Below, piece by piece: positions 25,901-33,542 of a stretch of 38,431 nt of DNA. The stretch comes from an uncultured Clostridia bacterium (lineage in GTDB: Bacteria; Bacillota; Clostridia; Christensenellales; UBA1242). How positions within the stretch are numbered: position 1 is the stretch's first letter; each line of letters opens with the position of its first letter. Where the stretch lies: positions 1 to 38,431 of the forward strand of contig CALVNP010000034.1 of assembly GCA_944349805.1 (NCBI GenBank), given 5' to 3'. The notes below the pieces were generated by a model. It was not told where the DNA came from. It ran no database searches and was given only the letters and a program-made list of their open reading frames with translations. Position numbers and translations under genes: made by a program.

Positions 25901-26031
25901 AGAACAAGCGACCCCTGCCGAAAAGATGGGGGACCCCAAAAACTTGAAACGATGTGAAAAGTTTTAGGGGAGCGAAGAAAACATCGGAGCGAATAAATTT
26001 CACGAAGTGAAACGAAAGCGAAGATTGTTCT
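25901..26031. ncRNA. Candidate structured non-coding element (131 nt), unclassified
   Basis: No ORF with an RBS is present. AGAACAA (25901-25907) pairs with TTGTTCT (26025-26031) and closes the element. CCCC (25912-25915) can pair with GGGG (25928-25931). CCCCAAAAACTT (25934-25945) pairs with AAGTTTTAGGGG (25959-25970) with one mismatch. In its loop CGATGT (25950-25955) is complementary to ACATCG (25981-25986), giving a possible pseudoknot. TTTCAC-GAA-GTGAAA (25998-26012) is a further hairpin. GCGAA recurs four times. GCGACCCCTGCC (25908-25919) is the reverse complement of 12 nt of tRNA-Gly (25823-25834). No promoter is seen between the tRNA terminator and the element. It could be an RNA, a MITE-like intergenic repeat, or a relic. 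Confidence 0.45.
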
Positions 26032-26089
26032 GTCATATTTTGTAAATTTGTTTCATTTTAGATATCTATTAAACTGATTTATTTTAGAA
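26032..26089. other. A+T-rich spacer, nothing recognised
   Basis: I see no gene, repeat or clear promoter between the structured element and the terminator of the collagen-like gene. Confidence 0.5.
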
Positions 26090-26129
26090 GAAAAAAGAAC
26101 TAAACAATGTATGTTTAGTTCTCTTTTTT
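26090..26129. terminator. Terminator of the collagen-like gene (possibly bidirectional)
   Basis: GAACTAAACA / TGTTTAGTTC stem with A-tract on the left and T-tract on the right. It ends the minus-strand gene and could also stop plus-strand transcription from the tRNA side. Confidence 0.85.
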
Positions 26130-26144
26130 CAAATGTTATTTCCA

Positions 26145-27395
26145 CTACATTAATTTTTTAACAATTAAGCTGACATTTTCAAATGTGTGGTCTTGGTCAC
26201 TTTTGTTTACAATTTTTAAAACTGAATAATTAGATTGAGTTTGATATATGAATGATTTTTGTAACATATAATTATTTGATTCTATTGGTGATATTATTGC
26301 ACTTTCGCTTTGTGGTATTTCTTCACCATTAGCTTCAGCAATTAATATAATTGGCTTGTTGGAAGGGGCTGAAACTGTGGTATTATATGTTATTTCATAT
26401 AATCCCTTTCGCAATATTATATCTGTTTCATTATCATTTGATATATCATTGCCTGAACTTATTGTATTTAATGTGTAGGGGATTGCAGATTTATTACTTA
26501 AAGAAGGTGTTGCTGTTGTAGTAAACGCTGCTGCTTGCAATGTTGTTAAGGTTGAACCACTAGGACCTGTAGGGCCCGTTGGACCTGTAGGACCTGTAGG
26601 ACCTTCTTCTCCCGTTGGACCGGCGGGACCCTCTGCACCTGTGGCACCGTCTGGACCTGTAGGACCCGTTCGTCCTGTTGCTCCTTCATCACCTGTAGGA
26701 CCTGTTGGACCTGTAGGACCCTCTGCACCCGTAGGACCTGTTGGACCCTCTGCACCAGTAGCACCATCTGCACCTGTAGCACCATCTGCACCTGTAGGAC
26801 CTGTTGGACCTGTAGCACCCGTTGGGCCTGTAGGACCTTCTGCACCTGTGGCACCCTCTGGACCTGTAGGACCCGTTGGTCCTGTTGGACCTGTTGGACC
26901 TGTAGGACCTTCTGCACCCGTAGGACCTGTTGGACCTGTTGCACCACTTGGACCTGTTATTCCTTCTGGAATTGCAAAATCTAATATTACAGCTTGGTCT
27001 GTACCTGCATTTGTTACAGTGGCATCTTGACCAGCATCAATTGTCCTTGTTGTTCCAACATTAACAGTTACTACACTTGGACCTGTAGGACCTGTAGGAC
27101 CCGTTGGTCCTGTTGGACCTGTAGGACCTGTTGCACCACTTGGACCTGTTGCACCTGTTAAACCTGTAGGACCTGTTGCTCCAATTAAACCTGTTGCGCC
27201 TGTTGGACCTGTTGGACCAGTAGGGCCTGTAGCACCCGTTGGACCTGTAGGACCTGTTGGACCTCCACTAGGGCCTGTTGGTCCTGTTGGACCAGTGGGG
27301 CCTGTTATTGTACCCCCACAGTTTGGGGTTATAATGGGAGATGGAAATATATTACCAGAACAACAATTGTATCTTCGTCTATTTAAAAAGCTCAT
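26145..27395 (-). CDS. Collagen-like repeat surface protein, BclA/exosporium type
   Basis: A 416-aa protein. N-terminal residues 1-31 ([15 protein letters not shown]..., three Cys) precede 25 Gly-X-Y triplets (about 32-107, with one extra Gly). A 37-residue non-collagen insert (about 108-144, [19 protein letters not shown]) follows, then 45 more triplets (about 145-279), mostly GPT. The C-terminal domain of about 137 residues looks like the beta-rich BclA/C1q-like trimerisation domain ([12 protein letters not shown]). Such proteins form filaments on clostridial and Bacillus spores. The start at 27395 has AAAGGAG; a GTG at 27413 would lie upstream of that RBS. No signal peptide or LPxTG is present, consistent with mother-cell coat assembly. 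Repeat slippage can change its length. Confidence 0.9.
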   Translation of the reverse strand: MSFLNRRRYNCCSGNIFPSPIITPNCGGTITGPTGPTGPTGPSGGPTGPTGPTGATGPTGPTGPTGATGLIGATGPTGLTGATGPSGATGPTGPTGPTGPTGPTGPSVVTVNVGTTRTIDAGQDATVTNAGTDQAVILDFAIPEGITGPSGATGPTGPTGAEGPTGPTGPTGPTGPTGPEGATGAEGPTGPTGATGPTGPTGADGATGADGATGAEGPTGPTGAEGPTGPTGPTGDEGATGRTGPTGPDGATGAEGPAGPTGEEGPTGPTGPTGPTGPSGSTLTTLQAAAFTTTATPSLSNKSAIPYTLNTISSGNDISNDNETDIILRKGLYEITYNTTVSAPSNKPIILIAEANGEEIPQSESAIISPIESNNYMLQKSFIYQTQSNYSVLKIVNKSDQDHTFENVSLIVKKLM

Positions 27396-27466
27396 ATTTT
27401 TCTCCTTTATCACTTCATTTTATGTCATAATCCTTTATTATGTTAATTTGAAGGTAAAAGGGAAAT

Positions 27467-27490
27467 AAAAAAATAAGCCATAAGGCTTAT
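27467..27490 (-). terminator. Intrinsic terminator after tRNA-Val
   Basis: On the minus strand ATAAGCC / GGCTTAT with a TTAT loop and a T-tract, 1 nt after the tRNA CCA. Confidence 0.88.
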
Positions 27491-27491
27491 C

Positions 27492-27567
27492 TGGTGGGAG
27501 TTATAGGACTCGAACCTATGACCCTCTGCTTGTAAGGCAGGTACTCTACCAACTGAGCTAAACTCCC
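27492..27567 (-). tRNA. tRNA-Val (UAC)
   Basis: Minus-strand 76-nt cloverleaf: acceptor GGGAGTT / AACTCCC, encoded CCA, D-arm AGCTCAGTTGGTAGAGT, anticodon loop CTTACAA (anticodon TAC), T-loop GGTTCGAGTCC. Confidence 0.96.
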
Positions 27568-27579
27568 GAATACTTTATG

Positions 27580-27609
27580 ATGATATCATATAGGTGATTA
27601 ATATGTCAA
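27580..27609 (-). promoter_or_regulatory. Promoter of tRNA-Val
   Basis: On the minus strand TTGACA (27609-27604), 18-nt spacer, extended -10 TG-A-TATCAT (hexamer 27585-27580). Confidence 0.8.
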
Positions 27610-27668
27610 TAAAAATTACAAAATTTTTTGAAAAATTTTATTTTTTATTTATCAATATATGATTTTTA

Positions 27669-27677
27669 TGCTATAAG
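27669..27677 (+). promoter_or_regulatory. Extended -10 promoter placing comF +1 at its ATG
   Basis: TG-C-TATAAG (hexamer 27672-27677) is followed after 6 nt by ATG 27684. No RBS is present and the -35 region is poor. Confidence 0.6.
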
Positions 27678-27683
27678 TATCTT

Positions 27684-28394
27684 ATGAAACTTTTTAATTT
27701 TTTAGAAAACATTTCTGAAATGGTATTTCCAAGTAACTTTAAATGTCTTGGTTGTGATAGAGATATTTTGAAAGGGATGGAATTTTGTGACAAATGTGAG
27801 AAAAATTTACCATATAACAATAAAAATATTTGTGAAGTTTGTGGCGCAAAAATTGATGGTGTAGGTAAATGTGTTATATGTGGTTCTAAAAAATCTTATG
27901 AAATAGCAAGAGCTCCGTTTTTATATGAGGGAATTATTAAAAAGTTGATTTACGATTTTAAATATAACAATGCCAAGTATTTATTTAAACCTTTATCTAA
28001 ATATATGATAAATTGTTATTTGCAAAACAATATGCGTGCTGATCTTATTGTTCCTATTCCATTATTTTTCAAAAGATTTAAACAAAGAGGTTATAATCAG
28101 TCTGAACTATTGGGCGTTGAAATTGGTAAAGCTTTGAACATTCCTGTTTTAAATGCTCTTTCAAGAATTAAAGATACATCAACTCAAACAAATTTAAATT
28201 TTAAAGAAAGAAAAGAGAATATAAAAAGAGCTTTTAAGTTAGTTGATAAATCTGTAAAAGGTAAAAATATACTTTTGATAGATGATGTTTACACAAGTGG
28301 GGCAACAATAAAAGAAGCTTGCAGTGTTTTAAATTCTGCAAGCGTAAACAAAATTTATGTTTTAACTTTAGCTCATACCGACTTTAACAAATGA
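27684..28394 (+). CDS. comF: ComF family phosphoribosyltransferase-like competence protein
   Basis: A 236-aa protein. The N-terminal zinc-finger part has paired Cys motifs (CLGCDRD, CDKCEKN, CEVCGAK, CVICGSK, about residues 20-72). The PRTase domain has DLIVPIPLFFKRFKQRGYNQ and the PRPP motif ILLIDDVYTSGATI (about residues 195-208). ComF aids uptake of transforming DNA in competent bacteria. With comM and dprA in the same window a transformation machinery is plausible, but comE/comFA genes are not seen. The mRNA is probably leaderless. The stop is 3 nt from the convergent lipoprotein stop. Confidence 0.93.
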   Translation: MKLFNFLENISEMVFPSNFKCLGCDRDILKGMEFCDKCEKNLPYNNKNICEVCGAKIDGVGKCVICGSKKSYEIARAPFLYEGIIKKLIYDFKYNNAKYLFKPLSKYMINCYLQNNMRADLIVPIPLFFKRFKQRGYNQSELLGVEIGKALNIPVLNALSRIKDTSTQTNLNFKERKENIKRAFKLVDKSVKGKNILLIDDVYTSGATIKEACSVLNSASVNKIYVLTLAHTDFNK

Positions 28395-28397
28395 GTG

Positions 28398-29219
28398 CTA
28401 TTCTTCTACCATTTCTAAATTAAGCTTTGAAAATGTTAATACACAAACTGGAGTTGTTGTATCTGTTATTAAACTATTGTCATAGGTTAAATTTTCTCTA
28501 GTTACAACATAGCTTCCGTTTTCCGATGGCTGCGAAACTGTTAAATTCCCATTTTGAGAATTTCCCGACTGATTAAAATTAACTTTGATTGTTGTAGGAA
28601 ATTTTTTTGTTTCTGTTGTGTTGCTAAGTGTGTCTGTATATTCTATTGTAACTGAAATTGTAAAATAATACTCTTTATTTGTAAAAAACACATAGGGTAA
28701 AATGTCGAATTTATTGTTGTATAATACGGGTGGAGTGGGGTCTATATTTTTTGAAGATGCTAAGTTATTTAAAACATCGGAGTATTCGCCAACTTGAATT
28801 GAAAAGTCTGTAAATTTTGAAACTATTTTTTCTGAAACAGAGCTATCATTTAAACCAACAGGAACACTAAAACTTACATCTTGCAGTTTTAATAAATTTA
28901 ATGATGGAGAGTTAAAAATTGCAGTATATTTTCCTTCAGTTTCCTTGCTAGCTGTAAATGTGTACGGATTTTCTTGTGAAACAATATATCCATCTTTTAT
29001 CCAAGCTAAAAAGTTATTTTCATTTGTTTTAGGAGTTGCTTGTATTGTTACTTCATAGCCCGTTTTGTATGTTCCTCTTCCTGTTGTAGTTCCTGTTGAT
29101 ATATCTAACGAAGTTACTTCAATTTTGTGATCAACAATTTGCTCACAGCCTGAAAATATTACTGTAAAGCATATTACAGATAAAAATATACTTAAAATTT
29201 TCAAACTCAATTTTTTCAT
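28398..29219 (-). CDS. Putative lipoprotein with InlB B-repeat-like domain
   Basis: A 273-aa exported protein. The signal peptide is MKKLSLKILSIFLSVICF..., with a lipobox-like FSGC around residue 25 that predicts a lipidated N-terminal Cys. Residues about 30-105 resemble a divergent InlB B-repeat/Flg_new domain (VTIQATPKTNENNFLAWIKDG, NPYTFTAS, YTAIF). The remainder is Ser/Thr/Asn-rich and unassigned. GAGGT is the RBS. It stands alone, convergent with comF and with no terminator between the two. A surface or adhesion role is inferred from the domain type only. Confidence 0.75.
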   Translation of the reverse strand: MKKLSLKILSIFLSVICFTVIFSGCEQIVDHKIEVTSLDISTGTTTGRGTYKTGYEVTIQATPKTNENNFLAWIKDGYIVSQENPYTFTASKETEGKYTAIFNSPSLNLLKLQDVSFSVPVGLNDSSVSEKIVSKFTDFSIQVGEYSDVLNNLASSKNIDPTPPVLYNNKFDILPYVFFTNKEYYFTISVTIEYTDTLSNTTETKKFPTTIKVNFNQSGNSQNGNLTVSQPSENGSYVVTRENLTYDNSLITDTTTPVCVLTFSKLNLEMVEE

Positions 29220-29337
29220 ACTAACCTCGTATTTTTTTTACCATTATATTATTCAATTTGTCAAATAATCTTATACAAATTTTAGAAATTGAAGAGTATT
29301 TTTTTATTCCTTGCATAAAATACCTAAGGAGTCAGTT

Positions 29338-30108
29338 ATGTGGGAATTTTCTATAATGTTGCAAAGTTGTCATTCTAATATTGCAAAGTTTTTATATAAT
29401 GGTATAAAGAAAAATGTCGACGAGGTTGATGGTGTGATAACAACATTTGAACAAAATGATATTATACATATTGTTATAGCTTGTAGGGAAGAAGAAAAAA
29501 CTAGACTATTTTTTTATGTTAAATCATTTATAACGGAAGCAATATGTTCCTTTTTTAAAACTGCTTTTTTAAAAAATAATTTAAAGATAAATTTAAAAAA
29601 CAAAATTAGTATTGTTGCATTTGAAAGGGCATTAGAGTATTTTGACAAAGAAACGGATAGGTATTTGGTTGAAAAAAATTTGATTTTTGATAAAAATATA
29701 AATTTAGAATCATTTTTTGATTTTAAGCTTAAAGTTTTGAAAAATAAATGGTTAGAACTTACAAAAATTGCAAATGAAAATTCTTCTTATTTATTAACAG
29801 ATGACACTTTTTATGAATTATTAAAATTTTTAATAGAGAATATAGAAATAGGTTTTGACACTGTAAACATCATATTAAATTCCAAAGTTTATACTATTTT
29901 AGATGAAAATTTTAAAGCTATTGAAAATTTTAGAGAAAGTGGAGATGGCATTTGGTTAATAGAGAATATTATTGCCTTATCTCCTAGAAAAATTAATGTT
30001 TATTCAGATACTGAAACTGATGAAATATGTTTAATTAATAATATTTTTGGAAATAGGACAAATATTTTACCAAAAGAAAGTGTTAAAATTGTTGACAAAA
30101 TGTTTTAA
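29338..30108 (+). CDS. ytxC: YtxC-like putative sporulation protein
   Basis: A 256-aa protein without signal peptide. The segment YFDKETDRYLVEKNLIFDKN and the late EIGFDTVNIILNSKVYTILDE fit my memory of the YtxC family, and the gene lies directly upstream of thrS as in Bacillus subtilis. Sequence similarity alone would leave it as hypothetical; synteny carries most of the call. ATG 29338 has TAAGGAG at good spacing, so a longer form from 29311 is rejected. The thrS promoter overlaps its 3' end. The molecular function is unknown. Confidence 0.7.
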   Translation: MWEFSIMLQSCHSNIAKFLYNGIKKNVDEVDGVITTFEQNDIIHIVIACREEEKTRLFFYVKSFITEAICSFFKTAFLKNNLKINLKNKISIVAFERALEYFDKETDRYLVEKNLIFDKNINLESFFDFKLKVLKNKWLELTKIANENSSYLLTDDTFYELLKFLIENIEIGFDTVNIILNSKVYTILDENFKAIENFRESGDGIWLIENIIALSPRKINVYSDTETDEICLINNIFGNRTNILPKESVKIVDKMF

Positions 30109-30120
30109 TGGTGATAAACT
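30092..30120 (+). promoter_or_regulatory. Promoter of the thrS T-box transcript
   Basis: TTGACA (30092-30097), 17-nt spacer, extended -10 TG-A-TAAACT (30115-30120). The -35 lies inside the end of ytxC. The predicted +1 is about 30127, just before T-box stem I. Confidence 0.8.
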
Positions 30121-30126
30121 GATTTC

Positions 30127-30340
30127 GTCAGAGAATGGTAAAAGACAAGTAGGATTTTCGGTGTGGAATTTAAGAGAATCACGGTCGTGGCTGTAAGCCG
30201 TGTAATTTCAGGAAAATTTGAAACCACTTTTAACCACTGAATAAGAATAATTTAAAGTGGCAAGAAATTGCAATTAAGGTGGAACCGCGGAAAGTAATTT
30301 TCGTCCTTAAAACTATTTAGTTTTAGGGGCTTTTTTGTTT
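30127..30340 (+). ncRNA. T-box leader of thrS, specifier ACC (Thr)
   Basis: The T-box signature AAGGTGGAACCGCG is present near 30277-30290. Stem I base: TGGT and AAAAG (about 30135-30144) pair with CTTTT and ACCA (about 30227-30236). In the specifier loop TTGAAACCA the triplet ACC at 30223-30225 is a Thr codon followed by the conserved A and the closing helix. The terminator is CCTTAAAACTA / TAGTTTTAGGG (30305-30328) plus T6. Uncharged tRNA-Thr should stabilise the antiterminator and raise thrS expression. Confidence 0.92.
30305..30336 (+). terminator. T-box attenuator terminator
   Basis: Stem CCTTAAAACTA / TAGTTTTAGGG, T6 tail. The right arm overlaps the GGGCTTTTT / AAAAAGCCC hairpin at 30327-30350, which ends at the thrS RBS. 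Confidence 0.85.
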
Positions 30341-30362
30341 TAAAAAGCCCAAAGGAGATATT

Positions 30363-32123
30363 ATGGAAAAAGAACAAATAATGATTGGTAGACATAGTTT
30401 ATCACACATACTTGCAAAAGCTATTAAAAATTTATATGGACAGGAAGTAAAGCTTGCAATAGGTCCTGCAATTGAAGATGGATTTTATTACGATTTTGAT
30501 TCTCCTGTTAATTTTAGTGATTCTGATATACCTAAAATTGAAAAAGAAATGCAAAAAATAATAAATAGTTCAGAAAAATTTGAAAGGCAAGTTGTATCAA
30601 GAGATGAAGCAAATAAAATTTTCAAAAATGAACCATACAAGTTGGAATTAATATCAGAATTAGAAGATGGCAGTGAAATAAGTGTATATAAGCTTGGGAA
30701 TGATTTTGTTGATCTCTGTCGTGGACCACATATGGATAATTCTTCAAAGCTTCAAAATTGGGGATTTAAAATTTCTAGAATCAATGGAGGATATTGGAAG
30801 GGAATCGAAAAAAATAAAATGTTACAGAGAATTTATGCTTATGCTTTTCCTGACAAAAAACAATTGAGTGAATACATTTTAAAATTAGAGGAAGCACAAA
30901 AGAGAGATCACAATAAGCTTGGTAGAGAATTAGAAATTTTTACAACTGTTGACTATATTGGTCAAGGATTGCCAATTCTTTTACCTAACGGAGCTAGAAT
31001 TATTCAATTACTTCAAAGATTTGTTGAAGATGAAGAACAGAAAAGAGGGTGGCAGTTAACAAAAACACCTTTTATGGCAAAAAGCGATTTGTATAAAATT
31101 TCAGGGCATTGGGACCATTACAGAGATGGTATGTTTGTTTTAGGTGACCCAGAAAAAGATAAGGAAGTTTATGCGCTTCGTCCAATGACTTGTCCTTTTC
31201 AATATCAAGCATTTTTGAATAAAGCAAGAAGCTATAAGGACCTACCTTTAAGATATAATGAAACTTCTACACTTTTTAGAAATGAAGCAAGTGGGGAAAT
31301 GCACGGGCTTATTAGGGTAAGGCAGTTTACAATTTCAGAAGGACATTTAATGTGTACACCCGAACAATTGGAAGATGAATTTAGAGGTTGCTTAGAACTT
31401 GCTAATTATATGCTTAAAACTCTTGGTCTTTATGAAGATGCGTCTTATCGTTTTTCTCAATGGGACCCAAATAACAGAGAAAAATATATTGGAACGGAAG
31501 AGCAATGGAACGAAGCTCAAAGTACTATGGAAAAAATATTAAAAGACCTTGGAATTAATTATCAAATTGGTGTAGGCGAAGCTGCTTTTTACGGGCCCAA
31601 ATTAGATATTCAAATTAAAAATGTTTGGGGAAAAGAAGACACATTAATTACTATACAAATAGACCAAATGTTAGCAGAAAAATTTGGTATGGAATATACA
31701 GATAAAGATGGTGTTAAAAAGAATCCTTACATTATTCATAGGACATCAATAGGCTGTTATGAAAGAACGCTTGCTTATCTAATTGAAAAATATGCAGGAG
31801 CATTTCCTGTTTGGCTTGCACCTATTCAAGTTAAAGTGCTTCCAATAAGTGAAAAATTTATAGATAGGTGTAATGAAATTTTATCTGAGCTTAAAAAATA
31901 TGGAATAAGAGCTGAAATAGATGATAGAAACGAAAAAATTGGTTATAAAATTAGAAGTGCATCATCAATGAAAATTCCTTATATGATTATTATTGGCGAA
32001 GAAGAAGTAAATTCAAATACCATTTCGTTTAGAGCTAGAAAAAATGAAAGTGCAAGTGGTGTTGAACTTAGAGATTTTATTGATAGAATAATGGAAGAAA
32101 TTTCAACTAAAAAATTGAATTAA
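30363..32123 (+). CDS. thrS: Threonyl-tRNA synthetase, form without N-terminal TGS domain
   Basis: A 586-aa class II synthetase. It begins directly at the editing domain (HSLSHILAKA with HxxxH, then DLCRGPHMDN), so the N-terminal TGS domain of typical ThrRS (about 640 aa) is absent. The catalytic core has MTCPFQYQAF (zinc Cys), LRYNETSTLFRNEASGEMHG, RVRQFTISEGHLMCT (zinc His) and IHRTSIGCYERT (third zinc ligand His). The anticodon-binding domain is about residues 485-586. AAAGGAG is the RBS. The core wording differs from the E. coli/Bacillus type and fits a separate ThrRS branch. Control is by the T-box. Confidence 0.96.
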   Translation: MEKEQIMIGRHSLSHILAKAIKNLYGQEVKLAIGPAIEDGFYYDFDSPVNFSDSDIPKIEKEMQKIINSSEKFERQVVSRDEANKIFKNEPYKLELISELEDGSEISVYKLGNDFVDLCRGPHMDNSSKLQNWGFKISRINGGYWKGIEKNKMLQRIYAYAFPDKKQLSEYILKLEEAQKRDHNKLGRELEIFTTVDYIGQGLPILLPNGARIIQLLQRFVEDEEQKRGWQLTKTPFMAKSDLYKISGHWDHYRDGMFVLGDPEKDKEVYALRPMTCPFQYQAFLNKARSYKDLPLRYNETSTLFRNEASGEMHGLIRVRQFTISEGHLMCTPEQLEDEFRGCLELANYMLKTLGLYEDASYRFSQWDPNNREKYIGTEEQWNEAQSTMEKILKDLGINYQIGVGEAAFYGPKLDIQIKNVWGKEDTLITIQIDQMLAEKFGMEYTDKDGVKKNPYIIHRTSIGCYERTLAYLIEKYAGAFPVWLAPIQVKVLPISEKFIDRCNEILSELKKYGIRAEIDDRNEKIGYKIRSASSMKIPYMIIIGEEEVNSNTISFRARKNESASGVELRDFIDRIMEEISTKKLN

Positions 32124-32125
32124 CC

Positions 32126-32154
32126 TTGAAATTTATTATTATATATGTTAATAT
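32126..32154 (+). promoter_or_regulatory. Promoter of the DUF2188-like gene
   Basis: TTGAAA (32126-32131), 17-nt spacer, extended -10 TG-T-TAATAT (32149-32154). It starts 2 nt after the thrS stop. Confidence 0.75.
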
Positions 32155-32176
32155 GACAGTGTAGAGGAGATTTATT

Positions 32177-32629
32177 ATGTGGTTTTTCAAACGCAAGAAA
32201 AAAGAAAACAAAATTCAAGAAGATTTAAATGAAAAAGAAAAACAAGAAAATTTAAATGATAGCGAAAATAAACAAAAAGAAAGTACTAAGATGACAGAAA
32301 AGAGTAAATCAAAAGGAACTCGAATATCGGCAAGAGAAGATGTTAAGGCAACAAATGCTAAAAAAAGCTCTACAAAGGCAAAGAAAGATTCAGAAGAAAC
32401 AGTTGAAAATGATGAAAATAAACAATCTCAATCAGAGAAAAAAGCTGTTTATAGAGTTATTTATAACAAGGAAACAAAAGTTTGGAACATAAAAAAAGAC
32501 GGTGCTAAAAGAATTATAGACAGTAAGGCAACGAAAGAAGAAGCACTTAAAAGAGTTAAAGAGTTAAGTGAAAATAAAGAGGCAAATTTTGTTGTTTATA
32601 AAAAAGACGGAAAATTTCAAAAAAAATAA
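32177..32629 (+). CDS. DUF2188-like protein with charged disordered N-terminus
   Basis: A 150-aa protein. Residues 1-90 are a Lys/Glu/Ser-rich, probably disordered segment opening with MWFFKRKKK. The C-terminal 60 residues (YRVIYNKETKVWNIKKDGA, SKATKEEALKRVKELSE, FVVYKKDG) match the small DUF2188 fold, whose function is unknown. GAGGAG is the RBS and it has its own promoter. It is not clearly linked to thrS or infC. Confidence 0.75.
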   Translation: MWFFKRKKKENKIQEDLNEKEKQENLNDSENKQKESTKMTEKSKSKGTRISAREDVKATNAKKSSTKAKKDSEETVENDENKQSQSEKKAVYRVIYNKETKVWNIKKDGAKRIIDSKATKEEALKRVKELSENKEANFVVYKKDGKFQKK

Positions 32630-32648
32630 TTAAATTTGTTATAAATGC

Positions 32649-32677
32649 TTGACAATGGTTGTATTGTGTGATAATAT
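32649..32677 (+). promoter_or_regulatory. Promoter of infC-rpmI-rplT
   Basis: Perfect TTGACA (32649-32654), 17-nt spacer, extended -10 TG-A-TAATAT (hexamer 32672-32677). Confidence 0.87.
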
Positions 32678-32683
32678 TTCACT

Positions 32684-32805
32684 CGTTAAAGCAGAAGACC
32701 ACTTCTCACCAGTCGAGCAGAGCTTAGATTAGGTTAAAAGAATTTTGTTATCAAAATTTGGTGGGGCTTTATGCTTTCACCAATTTTTTTATAGTAAGGG
32801 GGATA
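32684..32805 (+). ncRNA. L20 leader region of infC-rpmI-rplT with attenuator
   Basis: The 130-nt leader has CCACTTCTCACCAGTCGAG and, further on, a stem AAAATTTGGTG / CACCAATTTTT (about 32754-32789, one mismatch) followed by T-rich sequence. That is a terminator before the infC RBS. In Firmicutes L20 binds such leaders and causes premature termination (family knowledge). I could not test the covariance model, so the exact fold is inferred. Confidence 0.7.
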
Positions 32806-32810
32806 AAAAC

Positions 32811-33320
32811 ATTTTTAAGGAATTACCTATAAACGAACAAATTCGAGCTGAGAGTGTAAGACTTGTTGATGAAACAGGTCAACAATTAGGAATTGTTAGC
32901 TTGTCAGAAGCATTACAGCAGGCTGAAAACAAAGGGTTGGATTTAGTTCTATTAAATTCAGGAAATCCATCTGTTTGCAAATTGATGGATTATGGTAAGT
33001 ATAAGTTTGATGCCATAAAAAAAGAAAAAGAACTTAGAAAAAATCAAAAAGTTTCAGAGATTAAGGAAATTCAGCTTTCAATGACCATAGATACTCACGA
33101 TATGGAAGTTAAAGCTAAACACGGAAATCGTTTTTTGCTAGAAGGGAATAAGGTTAAAATTGTTTTAAGAATGAAAGGCAGACAACAATCTTATAAATCT
33201 ACTGCTGTTGATGTTGTCAAAAAATTTTATTCTATGTTAGAAGCAAATGGAACTTATGATAAAGAACCCGAAGTTGTGGGAAGAAATGTTATTTTAATCG
33301 TAAACCCAAAAAAGAATTAA
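32811..33320 (+). CDS. infC: Translation initiation factor IF-3, ATT start
   Basis: A 169-aa IF-3 that prevents premature 50S joining and discriminates start codons. The N-domain has PINEQIRAESVRLVDETGQQLG and the C-domain has KEIQLSMTIDTHDMEVKAKH and KVKIVLRMKGRQQ. The family N-terminus (FKELPINEQIR) follows the codon ATT at 32811, which has AAGGGGG at 7-8 nt. An ATT start is the known autoregulatory feature of infC. The ATG at 32772 has no RBS and would add residues from the attenuator. The gene is co-transcribed with rpmI and rplT. Confidence 0.9.
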   Translation: MFKELPINEQIRAESVRLVDETGQQLGIVSLSEALQQAENKGLDLVLLNSGNPSVCKLMDYGKYKFDAIKKEKELRKNQKVSEIKEIQLSMTIDTHDMEVKAKHGNRFLLEGNKVKIVLRMKGRQQSYKSTAVDVVKKFYSMLEANGTYDKEPEVVGRNVILIVNPKKN

Positions 33321-33332
33321 AGGAGAAAGAAT

Positions 33333-33527
33333 ATGCCAAAACTAAAATCACATAGTGGAGCTAAGAAGCGTTTTAAAATCAATTCAAATGGTAAAGTTAA
33401 AATTGCAAAAACAGATCGTGGGCACTTTTTAACAGAAAAAAGTCCATCAAGAAAAAGAAAATTAAGAAAGGGCGCTTACCTTTCAGGAAAACAAGCAAAG
33501 AACATCAAAAAGATGGTTCAAGGTTAA
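33333..33527 (+). CDS. rpmI: 50S ribosomal protein L35
   Basis: A 64-aa very basic L35. The opening PKLKSHSGAKKRFKINSNGK and the internal SPSRKRKLRKGAYLS are characteristic. AAAGGAG is the RBS, 12 nt after infC. Standard order infC-rpmI-rplT. Confidence 0.97.
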   Translation: MPKLKSHSGAKKRFKINSNGKVKIAKTDRGHFLTEKSPSRKRKLRKGAYLSGKQAKNIKKMVQG

Positions 33528-33542
33528 TAAGGGAGATAGAGT

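Noticed and set aside
26546-26947. Second minus-strand frame rich in Val-Gln inside the collagen-like gene
   Set aside because: It is a frame-shifted reading of the same 9-bp repeats and lacks an RBS.
26641-27030. Long plus-strand frame rich in Gly-Pro-Val opposite the collagen-like gene
   Set aside because: It is the antisense shadow of the GPT-coding repeats; it has no RBS of its own and ends in the non-repeat part.
26550-27300. CRISPR-like or satellite repeat
   Set aside because: The repeats are 9-bp codon triplets of a coding collagen region without unique spacers.
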